64,000 bases of DNA from Verrucomicrobiota bacterium (GTDB lineage Bacteria > Verrucomicrobiota > Verrucomicrobiia > Methylacidiphilales > JBCCWR01): NCBI GenBank assembly GCA_039192515.1, contig JBCCXA010000002.1, forward strand, positions 62,001 through 126,000, given 5' to 3'. Below, in pieces: positions 55,015 to 64,000 of the stretch (positions are counted from its first letter, which is position 1; each line of letters begins with the position of its first letter). A program made the position numbers and the translations under genes. Below the pieces are notes generated by a model. It had not been told where the DNA came from. It made no database searches and saw only the letters and a program-made list of their open reading frames with translations.

Positions 55015-55587
55015 TTACTCTGTAGGCTTAGATTTGTTAAGTTCTGCGATGATATCGTCCGAAATGTCCGGGATGCCTTCGCTGTGAATGATGGCTGGAG
55101 CTCCGCTAAGCGTTTTGCCAGTGGAGTCTAGCACCAAATTATATTTCCCTTTCGTAATTGATTTGATGGTTCCATCCATTTCTTCCAGGATTTCGCTCCT
55201 CATGCGTTGTGTTTGGTCCATGGTAAGCTTACGTGTTGTTTGTAAAAACTCATTGATCTTATTTCTGCTGGACATGATTTCCTGCTCTTTGTCTTTAAGG
55301 CGGCTTAGTTTATCTTCTTTAGCACTATCAGCTAAAGAAGGGTCTTCTACAGCTTCCTTCAATTCACGATGCTGCTCCATTAGCTTTTGGAAGGATTCCT
55401 GGCGATCTGATAGCTCCTTCTTGTAGCTGTTTTCCTGATCTTTGAGGCGAGCTTGTGCCTCCTCTGTCTTGTAGTAAGAGTTGAAAACTTTTTCTAGATC
55501 TACAATTGCTATTTTTAGCTCTGCAATAGCTTCGGTTGTAAGACCAAGTATTAGGGCGCCACACAATGATAATATGTTCTTTTTCAT
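55015..55587 (-). CDS. skp: OmpH/Skp-family periplasmic chaperone
   Basis: 190 residues. Signal peptide (MKKNILSLCGALILGLTTEAIA), then KIAIVDLEKVFNSYYKTEEA, the typical OmpH opening, and a long coiled-coil hairpin (about 35-140). Holds unfolded outer-membrane proteins on the way to BamA. Located 57 bp downstream of bamA and 9 bp before lpxD. Confidence 0.88.
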   Translation of the reverse strand: MKKNILSLCGALILGLTTEAIAELKIAIVDLEKVFNSYYKTEEAQARLKDQENSYKKELSDRQESFQKLMEQHRELKEAVEDPSLADSAKEDKLSRLKDKEQEIMSSRNKINEFLQTTRKLTMDQTQRMRSEILEEMDGTIKSITKGKYNLVLDSTGKTLSGAPAIIHSEGIPDISDDIIAELNKSKPTE

Positions 55588-55644
55588 AATTCGTTAGTAA
55601 ACTCTCGTTTATAGTTAAGGTTAAAATTGAAGGGAATACTTCTA

Positions 55645-58056
55645 CTAAAACTGATAGCCGACGTCAAAGTGGAATTCAAAATCGCCATCATTTGGATCAC
55701 GTTGAACAATGGGAAATCCGAGATCAAGGCGAAGTGGACCAATAGGTAGGTCAAGCCGCAACCCTAGACCGGTTGAGAGGGAGTACTCAGATACATCGAA
55801 ATCAAATGAGTCCCTATTATTAAAGCCCCCGTCTAAGAAAGTTGCGAAGCGAACGCGGTCAATAACCGGTATCGTTAGCTCAAGATTTCCGTAGCCCATG
55901 GTCTTACCGCCCTCGGGCTCATCACTCAGAACACCATTAGAATCAATGAAATTAGGACCTACAGAGCGATTTTCAAAGCCTCTTATACTTCTGGAGCCCC
56001 CGATAAAGAATCGGTCAAATAGGGGAACATTATCTGAATCTCCAAAGGAATCCGTAAGTCCTGCAACACCTCTGACGGAGAAAATCATATCATACGGGAG
56101 GCTAAAATACTTAGAGCCTTCAAGTTTGAGTGACCATGTGTCCGTATCACCTTGAAGTGGGCCCCCCGAACCTTCAGCGGTAAGTGTTACCCTTTCACCA
56201 CTGCGAGCTAGTAAAGGGGAATCACGTGTGTCATAGGTGATATTTCCTCGAACGGAGCTCTTAGTGCGCTCTCCTTCTTCCTCTTGGATACCTATAGGAG
56301 CTGAAGAGTCTACATCAAAAATTTCAATATTCTCAAACTGATAGCGCATACCGACACTCCAGAATTGGTTAAGAGCTTTGCCCACCCTAACAGCCCCACC
56401 ATAACGGCGTTGGTCAAACTCGCTACTTAGAAAATCAGATTGATTAAAGAAACCATCGAAACCGAGGGAGATGCGGCGGTTTAGGAACCAGGGTTCTGTC
56501 CAGCTAATAAGAGCATCTTGTCTTTTGATACCATATTGGAGGCGCATGCGGAACTTCTGCCCCGCGCCCAAGAATTTAGGGGCATTGGCAATATCAAAAT
56601 TACTTTGCGTCAGCTCAACAAAACCCAGCAAACTGTCTACAGTGCTGAATCCCGCACCAAACGTAACCGATCCTGTTCGCTGTTCCTCAACCGTGACAAC
56701 CATATTTTTGCGGTTCGGAACACTCGTTTCCTGTGCAGAGACATCTACCTTGGAAAAGTAGCCGAGGTTTTCTAGGCGTTTTTGGCTAGCGTCAGCACGT
56801 ACTGAATCGTAAGTGTCACCGGGTGCTAGAGCCAGCTCGCGTCTAAGAACCTTGTCCTTTGTTTGATTATTACCCTGAATGATAATTTTTTCTACGAATG
56901 ACTGGGAGTTTTCCTCGATAACATAGACCAGATCCATCTTACCGTTTTGGATATTGGGCTCGCGGTTAATGTAGATGCGTGTGTCAATATAGCCCTTGCG
57001 CCCATAAAGGTCTCTAATGGCGTTTTTATCCGCCTCAAGTCCCTCAGGTGAAAAGATGCTACCAGGTTTCATATTGGTAACACTGTTCAGCTTAATATCA
57101 TCAAATAGCTGATTTTCTTGAAATTTGACGTCTCCTACCGAGTATTGAATACCCTCAAATAAGGTGATGGTTATATTAATAGCATCCGCTTCAGGTCTTT
57201 GAATAGCATAGTCTTCAATCGTTACATCTATGTAGCCTTTGCTTTGGTATAACCCTCTGATTGCTCTTAAATCTTCTTGAAACTGGTCTTCTTTCATGCG
57301 CCCTGATTTGTTGATCCAAGTTAACCAATCTTTTATACGTGTTTTCATCACTTTACGAAGTTCCTTATCTGTAACGGCTTCATTACCTTCGAACTCGATG
57401 GCACGAACAAAAGCCTTTCCGCCTTCCTGTATGGTGTAGGTGATAACGGCACGGTTAATTTGATCGTTGATATCGATGTCATAGAGGACTTCTGCTCTAT
57501 CGAAACCTTTTTCCAGGTAATAGTCTTGGATATCCTGACCATCAGAAGAAACTAGCTGCTCACTCAAGGGTTCTCCTGGCCGAGAAGCGATTTTTTTGTG
57601 TAAGGCTTTTTCTTTAATGGCTTGATTGCCAATGATGATGACTTCCTTAACAATTGACTTTGGTTTGACTATGACTACGACCTTGACTCCGTCAGCGACA
57701 GGCTCATCCTGAATTCTCAAGTTAGTGAAGAGGCCTGTAGCATAAAGAGTTTTAATATCTTGTTCGACGGCGGCTAAAGAGTAGGGCTGGCCCACAGTGG
57801 TTCGCATGTTCGATAGAATGACGCTGCGGTCGACGGAACTGGAAGACTTTTCGGGAAGATAAATAACCTCTATCTCTCTAACTATAAGACGGTTATTTGT
57901 ATCGGTGCCAGTGGCTGCTGCATCCGGCGGCTTAATCAAGGTTTTTCCAGACTCTTGAGCTTCAGAAAAAGAGATGCTGGTGAGTAAGGCAAGGAGAGCG
58001 ATTTGGCCAAAACGAGGATTCAATATTCTATTGAAACGCAGGTGCTGATTTAGCAT
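55645..58056 (-). CDS. bamA: outer membrane protein assembly factor BamA
   Basis: 803 residues. Signal peptide (about 15-33), five POTRA domains (about 55-440; repeats such as VEKIIIQGNNQTKDKVLRRE) and the C-terminal Omp85 barrel with FFIGGSRSIRGFE (the RGF loop) and FEFHFDVGYQF ending in an aromatic residue. Inserts beta-barrel proteins into the outer membrane. Start has AAGGAG 6 bases upstream. First gene of the bamA-ompH-lpxD operon; upstream 690 bp is shared with the divergent tail-specific protease. Confidence 0.95.
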   Translation of the reverse strand: MLNQHLRFNRILNPRFGQIALLALLTSISFSEAQESGKTLIKPPDAAATGTDTNNRLIVREIEVIYLPEKSSSSVDRSVILSNMRTTVGQPYSLAAVEQDIKTLYATGLFTNLRIQDEPVADGVKVVVIVKPKSIVKEVIIIGNQAIKEKALHKKIASRPGEPLSEQLVSSDGQDIQDYYLEKGFDRAEVLYDIDINDQINRAVITYTIQEGGKAFVRAIEFEGNEAVTDKELRKVMKTRIKDWLTWINKSGRMKEDQFQEDLRAIRGLYQSKGYIDVTIEDYAIQRPEADAINITITLFEGIQYSVGDVKFQENQLFDDIKLNSVTNMKPGSIFSPEGLEADKNAIRDLYGRKGYIDTRIYINREPNIQNGKMDLVYVIEENSQSFVEKIIIQGNNQTKDKVLRRELALAPGDTYDSVRADASQKRLENLGYFSKVDVSAQETSVPNRKNMVVTVEEQRTGSVTFGAGFSTVDSLLGFVELTQSNFDIANAPKFLGAGQKFRMRLQYGIKRQDALISWTEPWFLNRRISLGFDGFFNQSDFLSSEFDQRRYGGAVRVGKALNQFWSVGMRYQFENIEIFDVDSSAPIGIQEEEGERTKSSVRGNITYDTRDSPLLARSGERVTLTAEGSGGPLQGDTDTWSLKLEGSKYFSLPYDMIFSVRGVAGLTDSFGDSDNVPLFDRFFIGGSRSIRGFENRSVGPNFIDSNGVLSDEPEGGKTMGYGNLELTIPVIDRVRFATFLDGGFNNRDSFDFDVSEYSLSTGLGLRLDLPIGPLRLDLGFPIVQRDPNDGDFEFHFDVGYQF

Positions 58057-58437
58057 GAAATCTCCTTATCAAATACGCTTAACATACATATAGCCTTAAT
58101 TATTACTTATTACGAAAAAGTACGTCAAAAGTCACACCTTTTCGTGAAAACTGGAGAAATACCTCCTTTACGTCAAGATAATAGTATGGTTCATCAAGTG
58201 GTTCTTTATTCATTTAAGCTCAAATGAAGCAATGATTACCCAGGATTAACATGAGATTTTGCTTTCAATGGTGGGAGTGCTTTCTTGAGTGGTTAGGCTG
58301 TCATACATTTTATTGGTACGCTTTCTATGGCTGGAAGTTCTCATTATCTCAATTCATTTGCTAAAACTGGCTACCATCTAAGTCTATGCATTTGCTTGTA
58401 ATCTCACTATTTATTTCATCTAAAACAAAAGAACAAA
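58057..58437. other. intergenic region upstream of bamA
   Basis: 381 bp of AT-rich sequence that should hold the bamA promoter. I found no open reading frame worth annotating. A faint similarity to the copy C flank is visible near 58390-58420. The repeat copy A begins at 58438. Confidence 0.4.
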
Positions 58438-58609
58438 TGAAACCCGGTTGATGCGTGAGAGACTTGAAGATTGACGCAGGATCTAGGTCCCTAGAAGCAT
58501 GGAGTCTCCAAGAGGGATTACCTTTTGATACATCTTTGTCGATTCTCTTTTCTCGACAGCTCAAGCTTTTGCGCATCTCTTTCAACTTTTATTACATAAT
58601 CCAGGTTAA
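58438..58609 (+). repeat. MITE-like dispersed repeat, copy A
   Basis: 172 bp, the best preserved copy. Left end AAACCCGGTTGATGCGTGAG and right end ATTACATAATCCAGGTTAAA are imperfect complements. The core contains TTTGTCGATTCTCTTTTC and CTCAAGCTTTTGCGCATCTC, shared with copies B-E. Confidence 0.72.
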
Positions 58610-58746
58610 AAGTACAATAACAAAGTCGGAACTTTGAGAGATTTAGAACCGGTGAGGGGAATGTAAATTCTGTGTCTTTAACGAAAATAAATGGAGTGTT
58701 AAAAAAGTTTGCCGATGTTCTATCTAAGACTATTCTTAAATAAGTA

Positions 58747-61002
58747 ATGTTTTCTCGTCTATCAGCTTTATCACTAGTTGTTCCCTTATATATATCTTCA
58801 CTTTTTGCGAGTCAGGAAGGTTCGGAATGGAACATAGACAACAAATATCGGACGATTGGGAAGCTCGTTCCTGCATTTCTAGAGCGCCAGCATTATCTAC
58901 AAGAGCAGCTTAACCATGAGCACAATGAGGAGTGGCTCTCTAACTACATGAAATCTTATGATTTTAATCATGCCTTTTTCTATAGGAAAGACTATGAAGA
59001 GCTCATGCAGATGCATGGTAATGATTTAACAACCAAATTAATGACAGGAAACATAGAGCCTGCATTTAATGTTTTTGATTTATTCAAAAAAAGGCTTGAA
59101 TCCAGAGTTGCCTGGATTGAAAAGCGCCTCAGGGAGTCATTCGATTTTACGCAAGATGAATATTATTCCATAGACCGTTCAGAAGTTCCATGGCCTGAGT
59201 CGGAAGAAAAGGCAGATGAGCTTTGGGAAAGTCGTCTGAAGTATGACCTTCTTCAGGAGCGCCTCATCCGAGTAGAACTGGCGGAAAAGAAAAAAGAAGA
59301 GGGTGAGGAACAGGATAAAAAAGAAATTTCTAGCGAGTCCCCGCAAGAAAAAGTGCTTAAGCGCTACAAGACCCTTTTGAAAACATTTAGTGACTACGAA
59401 GATGAGGACATCATGACAACTTATCTTTCTGCCCTCACTTCAGTTTACGACCCTCATTCCCAATACCTTGGGCCAAGTCAATTAGCGGATTTTTCCATAG
59501 CTATGAAATTAGAGTTATTTGGCATTGGGGCTGTGTTGACAACTGAAAATGGCTATTGCACGGTTCGGGAGGTTATCTCTGGGGGCCCCGCTGACCTGGA
59601 CGGTAGGCTCGAAGTCAATGATAGGATTGTGGGTGTTGCTCAGGGAAATGGAGAATACGAGGATGTCGTCGGAATGAGGCTTCGTAAAGCAGTTCAGCTA
59701 ATACGCGGACCAAAAGATACCATTGTACGTTTGAAAGTTTTTCCAGGAGATTCAGATGTTGTTAAAGAAATCACTATTGTTCGCAATAAAATTGATCTAA
59801 AAGAAGCGCAAGCCAAGGCAGAGGTGCTTGAGATTGAATACGAGAGTGGGGCAAGGCGCAAATTAGGCTTGATAGAGCTTCCTTCCTTTTACGGTGATAT
59901 AAGCTCAGGTGCTTCCCCAGGGTCTAAGTCACGCAGCACTTCAAAGGATGTAGCTGTTCTTATCAAGCGCCTAAAAGAAGAGAAAGTTGAAGGTCTGGTT
60001 CTAGACTTACGCAAAAATGGAGGAGGTTTATTGAGTGAGGCGGTCAACTTGGTAGGGCTATTTATTGATAAGGGGCCGGTTGTTCAGATCCAGGGCGTAG
60101 AGGGACGCAAGGATGTTTTACGGGATAATGACTCTGGTGCCCTATATGGAGGGCCCCTCATTGTCTTGACTAATCGTGAAAGTGCTTCTGCTTCAGAAAT
60201 ATGCGCCGGAGCGTTGCAAAATTATCGCAGAGCCTTAGTTGTCGGGGAAAGTAGTACTCATGGCAAAGGTACGGTGCAATCCGTGATAGAGCTAAACCGC
60301 TGGATGAATAGAGATTTCGGGAGAACTAGGCCTGAAGCTGGAGCACTGAAACTGACTATGCAAAAGTTTTATTTACCGAATGGAGACTCAACACAGAATC
60401 GTGGTGTGTTGCCCAATATTGCGCTTCCTTCAGTTAATGATTATTTGGAAATAGGCGAATCTCATCTTCCTCATTCCCTGCCTTGGGATCAAACGGCATC
60501 TGTCCCTTACAAGGCCGTGAATTATATCGATAGCGAGCTTATCGGTCAATTAACGGAGCTTTCTAAGCGGCGTATCTCATCAAGTCCAGATTATCAATTT
60601 TTACTTAAGGACATTGAAAGAGTTAGTAAAAGGGTACAAGAAAAGCGCATTTCGCTTAATGAAAATAAGAGAATTGAAGAACTGAAAGAAGAAAAGGTAA
60701 GGCGCAAAGCTCGTAAAGAGGCTATCAAAGTAGCTGTCAAAAACTTCAAGATCAAGGTTCTTTCAATTACGTTAGATAATCTTGAAGGGGAGTATATCGA
60801 ATCGTTAAAGGATAGGAATGAGAATAAGAGAGAAGAGAATGAAGATGAGAATTTCTTCGATGACCTAGAAATACATGCTGTGGATCACCAGCTTCGGGAG
60901 ACCTTTCATATTATGGATGATATGCTTCGGTTATCTGCAGCGAATCACGAGTTGATTACTGCTCAAAAAGTTGGGGCTAAGAATGAATTTTTTGTCGATT
61001 AG
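58747..61002 (+). CDS. prc: tail-specific (C-terminal processing) protease, Prc type
   Basis: 751 residues, Prc-sized. Signal peptide (LSALSLVVPLYISSLFAS), N-terminal helical domain (25-240), PDZ domain (about 245-335, ISGGPADLDGRLEVNDRIVGV by its ends ISGGPAD and DRIVGV), S41 protease core with GLVLDLRKNGGGLLSEAV, the SASASE motif (residues 479-484) and K507 in THGKGTVQ forming the Ser-Lys dyad, and a charged helical C-terminus. Degrades periplasmic proteins from their C-termini and affects peptidoglycan hydrolase levels in other species. Confidence 0.9.
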   Translation: MFSRLSALSLVVPLYISSLFASQEGSEWNIDNKYRTIGKLVPAFLERQHYLQEQLNHEHNEEWLSNYMKSYDFNHAFFYRKDYEELMQMHGNDLTTKLMTGNIEPAFNVFDLFKKRLESRVAWIEKRLRESFDFTQDEYYSIDRSEVPWPESEEKADELWESRLKYDLLQERLIRVELAEKKKEEGEEQDKKEISSESPQEKVLKRYKTLLKTFSDYEDEDIMTTYLSALTSVYDPHSQYLGPSQLADFSIAMKLELFGIGAVLTTENGYCTVREVISGGPADLDGRLEVNDRIVGVAQGNGEYEDVVGMRLRKAVQLIRGPKDTIVRLKVFPGDSDVVKEITIVRNKIDLKEAQAKAEVLEIEYESGARRKLGLIELPSFYGDISSGASPGSKSRSTSKDVAVLIKRLKEEKVEGLVLDLRKNGGGLLSEAVNLVGLFIDKGPVVQIQGVEGRKDVLRDNDSGALYGGPLIVLTNRESASASEICAGALQNYRRALVVGESSTHGKGTVQSVIELNRWMNRDFGRTRPEAGALKLTMQKFYLPNGDSTQNRGVLPNIALPSVNDYLEIGESHLPHSLPWDQTASVPYKAVNYIDSELIGQLTELSKRRISSSPDYQFLLKDIERVSKRVQEKRISLNENKRIEELKEEKVRRKARKEAIKVAVKNFKIKVLSITLDNLEGEYIESLKDRNENKREENEDENFFDDLEIHAVDHQLRETFHIMDDMLRLSAANHELITAQKVGAKNEFFVD

Positions 61003-61027
61003 TTAGGCAAATCTTTAATATTCGATA

Positions 61028-61049
61028 AGCTAGTCGCCTAGCTCTTTTT
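61028..61049 (+). terminator. rho-independent terminator after prc
   Basis: AGCTAG TCGC CTAGCT forms a 6-bp stem with a 4-base loop, followed directly by CTTTTTG. It lies 26 bp after the prc stop, in the right place to end that transcript. Confidence 0.65.
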
Positions 61050-61107
61050 GTTACTTGTTTCATTTTCCCAGGTATTATCTGGTCTTAAGTGATAAAGGAT
61101 CATACAA

Positions 61108-61680
61108 ATGCAGTTGATTTTAGCCTCTAGTTCTCCTAGGAGACAGGATTTATTACAAGAAGCAGGATACTGTTTTGAGTCAGAGGCACCCTATATAGAC
61201 GAGTGGGATTCGACCACGCATCCGGATCTAAGTGCCATAGATTTGGCTTTAGCAAATGCCCAACGCAAGGCGCAGAAAGTGGCAGAACACAGGCAAGATG
61301 CAGTGGTGTTAGCCGCGGATACAATTGTTTACTGCGATGGCAAGGTCTTGGGCAAGCCAGAAGATCAGGGGGAGGCTAAAAAGATGCTTAGACTTCTAAA
61401 CGGTAAGACACATGAAGTGATCACGGCTATGGCTTGGTTCGAGACAGCCAAAAATTTCATGAGACGTTGTGTTGATAAGACCTACGTCACTTTTCGGAAT
61501 CTAAGCGAGGAGGATATTGATTTTTACCTAGGTAAAGTTCATGTTCTGGATAAAGCTGGAGGCTATGCGGTGCAAGAGCACGGAGAAGAGATTATAGAGA
61601 GAATTGAAGGCTCCCGAACCAATGTAATCGGTTTGCCTATGGAGCGTTTGCAAGAGTGGTGGGATGATCTAGGAGTTTGA
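61108..61680 (+). CDS. maf: Maf-family nucleotide pyrophosphatase
   Basis: 190 residues. Hydrolyses modified or canonical NTPs to monophosphates (house-cleaning; Maf/YhdE type dTTP/UTP). LILASSSPRRQDLLQEAG, VVLAADTIVYCDGKVLGKP (catalytic Asp), LNGKTHEVITA, and DKAGGYAVQEHGEEII. ATG with AAAGGA upstream. Separated from prc by a terminator. Confidence 0.92.
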   Translation: MQLILASSSPRRQDLLQEAGYCFESEAPYIDEWDSTTHPDLSAIDLALANAQRKAQKVAEHRQDAVVLAADTIVYCDGKVLGKPEDQGEAKKMLRLLNGKTHEVITAMAWFETAKNFMRRCVDKTYVTFRNLSEEDIDFYLGKVHVLDKAGGYAVQEHGEEIIERIEGSRTNVIGLPMERLQEWWDDLGV

Positions 61681-61760
61681 TTTTTTAAATCTGTATTTGT
61701 CAAACTGAAGCTACATGAACAACTGGTGCTAATAGTTTTAGTGTCTAGGATACTATCTAA

Positions 61761-62819
61761 ATGATGTCTTTAAATATATGTGATTTTATTACGAATAAGC
61801 GTCCCGTGCTTTTGTTAGCTCCTATGCAGGATGTTACAGATTTACCATTCTGGAGGGTGATGCATCGCTACGGAGGTCCAGATATTTATTTTACTGAATA
61901 CTTTAGAGTGTACCCGAATTCACGTCCGGAAAAGCATATCCTGGAATGTGTTCGTAAGAACCCCTCAAATAAACCTGTCTTAGCTCAAATGATAGGGAGA
62001 GATATACCCAGTTTATTGCGAACTGCAGAAGCACTTCAGGGTGAAAATATCTTGGGCCTGGACCTTAATTTAGGCTGTCCAGCACCTATTGTCTGTAAAA
62101 AGAGCAGTGGTGGAGGTATGCTTCGTGAAAAGGAACATCTCTTAGAAGTTCTCGAGGTGCTCAGAGAAGCGATTACGGGTAATTTTACGATCAAGACACG
62201 TATCGGGTTTTATGATGAAAATGAGTTTGATGAGTTGTTGGGAATATTTTCACAGGTCCCGGTTGATGCAGTCACAGTGCATGGAAGAACAGTCAAAGAG
62301 ATGTATAGGGCGAATGTGCATTATGATCGTATAACACAGGCGGTTCGGGTGATGTCAACTAGGAGTATCCCTGTATTTGCCAACGGCAATGTTTTATCGG
62401 CCCATATTGCCAAGCGGGTTGCTCAAGACACAGGTGCAGCAGGTCTTATGATCGGGCGCGGGTGCATAAGGAATCCCTGGATCTGGGACCAAATTAAAGA
62501 ATTGTATGAATTTGGAGAGGTGCAAACACAACCTACACTAAGAGATCTTAGGGAATATATAGATTGTTTATATAAGGAAACGACTCCTATCCATTTGCCA
62601 GAGAAGGTAAAAGTAGCGAAAATGAAAAAATATATGAATTTCATAGCTCAGGGCATTGGCCCTGAAGAAAGTTTTCTTTTTGAAATCCGCCGTGTAAATA
62701 GTGAAAAAGAGTTTTTTAACTGCTGCGATAGATGGCTAATGGAGAAAGAATTCTTTCAACCAGAAATGCATGGCGGCGCGTTAGTGAACTCTGGAAATCC
62801 TCGTAACGATTGTTATTGA
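61761..62819 (+). CDS. dus: tRNA-dihydrouridine synthase
   Basis: 352 residues. FMN-dependent reduction of uridines in tRNA. LLLAPMQDVTDLPFWRVM opens the TIM barrel; DLNLGCPAPIVCKKSSGGGML contains the catalytic Cys (LGCP); IKTRIGF and TVHGRTVKEMY bind FMN and tRNA; FANGNVLSA and LMIGRGCIRNPW complete the flavin site. The subgroup (DusA, B or C) is not assigned. Either of two adjacent Met codons may be the start. Confidence 0.9.
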   Translation: MMSLNICDFITNKRPVLLLAPMQDVTDLPFWRVMHRYGGPDIYFTEYFRVYPNSRPEKHILECVRKNPSNKPVLAQMIGRDIPSLLRTAEALQGENILGLDLNLGCPAPIVCKKSSGGGMLREKEHLLEVLEVLREAITGNFTIKTRIGFYDENEFDELLGIFSQVPVDAVTVHGRTVKEMYRANVHYDRITQAVRVMSTRSIPVFANGNVLSAHIAKRVAQDTGAAGLMIGRGCIRNPWIWDQIKELYEFGEVQTQPTLRDLREYIDCLYKETTPIHLPEKVKVAKMKKYMNFIAQGIGPEESFLFEIRRVNSEKEFFNCCDRWLMEKEFFQPEMHGGALVNSGNPRNDCY

Positions 62820-62837
62820 TTTATTAGATCATCCCGG

Positions 62838-63344
62838 CTAGCCGTTGGCAGCGAGTTGATCGATATTCTCGTTTCCTACCACACGATTGATATCTAGAAG
62901 GGTTTTGACAACTCCCTTAATCTTTGCCATGCCTAGCATGTAATGGGTATCAACGAAAGCTCCGAAATCAGGTGCAGGTTCTATTTCATCGGTGGTGATG
63001 TTAATAACCTCTTCAACTCCATCAACCACTAACCCCATAAGAACATCACGTCCAGAGGAGGATTTGGCGTCTACAACGATGATACAACTTTGTTCGTTAG
63101 TTTCAGCATCAGATAGTGAAAATTTTAGACGCAAACTAATAACTGGAATGACCTTGCCTCTAAGATTTGTGACACCTTTGACAAAATGAGGCATTTGAGG
63201 CATGGGCGTGATTGTTTGCATTCGGATAATCTCACGGATTTGCAGAACGCCTATACCATAGGATTCATTGCATAATTTAAAGGTCAGGTATTTACCTGCT
63301 ACTTTAGATAGGGTTGATTCTACTTCTGATTGTTCGACGCTCAT
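62838..63344 (-). CDS. cheW: chemotaxis coupling protein CheW
   Basis: 168 residues. CheW SH3-like double barrel: YLTFKLCNESYGIGVLQIREI by its ends YLTFKL and VLQIREII, then PHFVKGVTNLRGKVIPVI (the NLRG signature) and VEEVINI. Bridges methyl-accepting chemotaxis receptors to CheA. No other che gene is in view, but a sensor gene starts 300 bp away on the opposite strand. Convergent with dus, stops 19 bp apart. Confidence 0.9.
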   Translation of the reverse strand: MSVEQSEVESTLSKVAGKYLTFKLCNESYGIGVLQIREIIRMQTITPMPQMPHFVKGVTNLRGKVIPVISLRLKFSLSDAETNEQSCIIVVDAKSSSGRDVLMGLVVDGVEEVINITTDEIEPAPDFGAFVDTHYMLGMAKIKGVVKTLLDINRVVGNENIDQLAANG

Positions 63345-63643
63345 ATTGAAAGTTCCTATGCAGAGACTTAGTCTCTTAATATACTTATATTAGCTATCGG
63401 ATAATCCATATAGTGCTTGAGGGAATTTTGTTTTTTCTCTTTTCGATATGGATTTTGTAAATCAAATCGTTCATCTCTGTCATTAGCTGTTATGACATAT
63501 TATTTGCAGGCAAATGGTTCTGATATGGTTTAAAATGTCATACTTCGGACCTTGATTTTTGCAATTGTAAGTCGAAATAATCCATATGGAGTGTCTTTAG
63601 ATCTAGAGAGATTTATTTCTAATTTCACACAAGTATTGGATTC

Positions 63644-64000
63644 ATGGAACACTCAGATAAGCGAGTAGAGGGACAGAGTTTTTTTTATATCCTAGCGAGA
63701 TATGGAAGCTACTCGCCAGTAGTGTTAGCTGGTTTGGTGACGCTCGCGTGCCTCGCTCTTACTGTTTTGTCTTGGTGGGCGAGTATAGAAAGCTTAGAGG
63801 ACTCCTTCAATAGGCCATTCCAAAAAGAAGCGCGGCATCTTGTTTATCATTTTAAGGAAGAACTGCAGGACTACAAGCAAGCTTTAAATATGCTGGGAGC
63901 GGCATTGAGGACTAATGATAAGAAGCTAGAGCAACCCCATATTCAGGAAGTTTTAGAGTCTTTAGAGCTCAATGAATTTTCTGGTATAACCAATGTATTG
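63644..64000 (+). CDS. membrane sensor protein, N-terminal part (CHASE-like), cut by the window edge
   Basis: 119 codons open from ATG 63644 to the window end. A first transmembrane helix (about 22-45, SPVVLAGLVTLACLALTVLSW) is followed by an extracytoplasmic segment (FNRPFQKEARHLVYHF... LNEFSGITNVL) of the pattern seen at the start of CHASE sensor domains. The output domain is outside the window; a histidine kinase, cyclase or chemoreceptor is possible. It is divergent from cheW. Confidence 0.55.
   Translation, partial: MEHSDKRVEGQSFFYILARYGSYSPVVLAGLVTLACLALTVLSWWASIESLEDSFNRPFQKEARHLVYHFKEELQDYKQALNMLGAALRTNDKKLEQPHIQEVLESLELNEFSGITNVL

Overview
The window looks like chromosomal DNA of a Gram-negative bacterium, most probably a member of the Verrucomicrobiota (Opitutae-like). 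The support is indirect: outer-membrane biogenesis genes (lpxD, ompH/skp, bamA, an LptF/G permease), one long chlamydia-type GGG[IM]/FxxN beta-helix surface protein whose C-terminal tail is of a kind common in Verrucomicrobiota, a SecD-SecF fusion, and moderately AT-rich composition. No rRNA, tRNA or CRISPR array was found.

Layout. 1-9.6 kb: the start of a HAD phosphatase gene (left edge) and a TPR membrane protein on the minus strand, then a plus-strand run of two small membrane proteins, tgt, yajC, secDF, recJ and recG. 9.6-12.5 kb: a DegP-like protein that has lost its catalytic triad, a decayed IS630-family element inserted against its stop codon, and the 3' remnant of a histidine kinase gene. 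12.5-24.0 kb: a minus-strand set of secreted proteins: the 1710-residue beta-helix protein, an unrecognised exported protein, a CE1-type esterase and two tandem paralogues of an unrecognised family. 24.4-30.9 kb: a sulfotransferase-like protein, a TolC-like lipoprotein, a PqqD/M50/HlyD-type membrane protein without zinc ligands, and an intact DegP/DegS-like protease.

31.1-45.9 kb is the most striking part: six closely spaced plus-strand genes encoding a membrane histidine kinase, a one-module fully reducing type I polyketide synthase (KS-AT-DH-psiKR-ER-KR-ACP, no thioesterase), a methyltransferase resembling the PhcB-type '3-hydroxypalmitate methyl ester' family, a hybrid protein containing two kinase modules around a receiver, and two receiver proteins with degenerate kinase-like C-termini. 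The order matches phcB-phcS-phcR-phcQ of Ralstonia, with S and R fused, Q doubled and a dedicated PKS added. I infer a self-contained lipid or polyketide methyl-ester signalling system.

46-63.3 kb is mostly housekeeping: lptF/G, gmhA-like, ffh-rpsP-khpA-trmD-rplS, accA, a secreted gluzincin-type peptidase, lpxD-ompH-bamA, a tail-specific protease, maf, dus and cheW. A CHASE-like sensor gene starts at the right edge.

A family of about 171-bp elements with imperfect terminal inverted repeats of about 30 bp (MITE-like) occupies several of the long intergenic gaps (five copies plus a related longer one). It explains most of the otherwise empty sequence.
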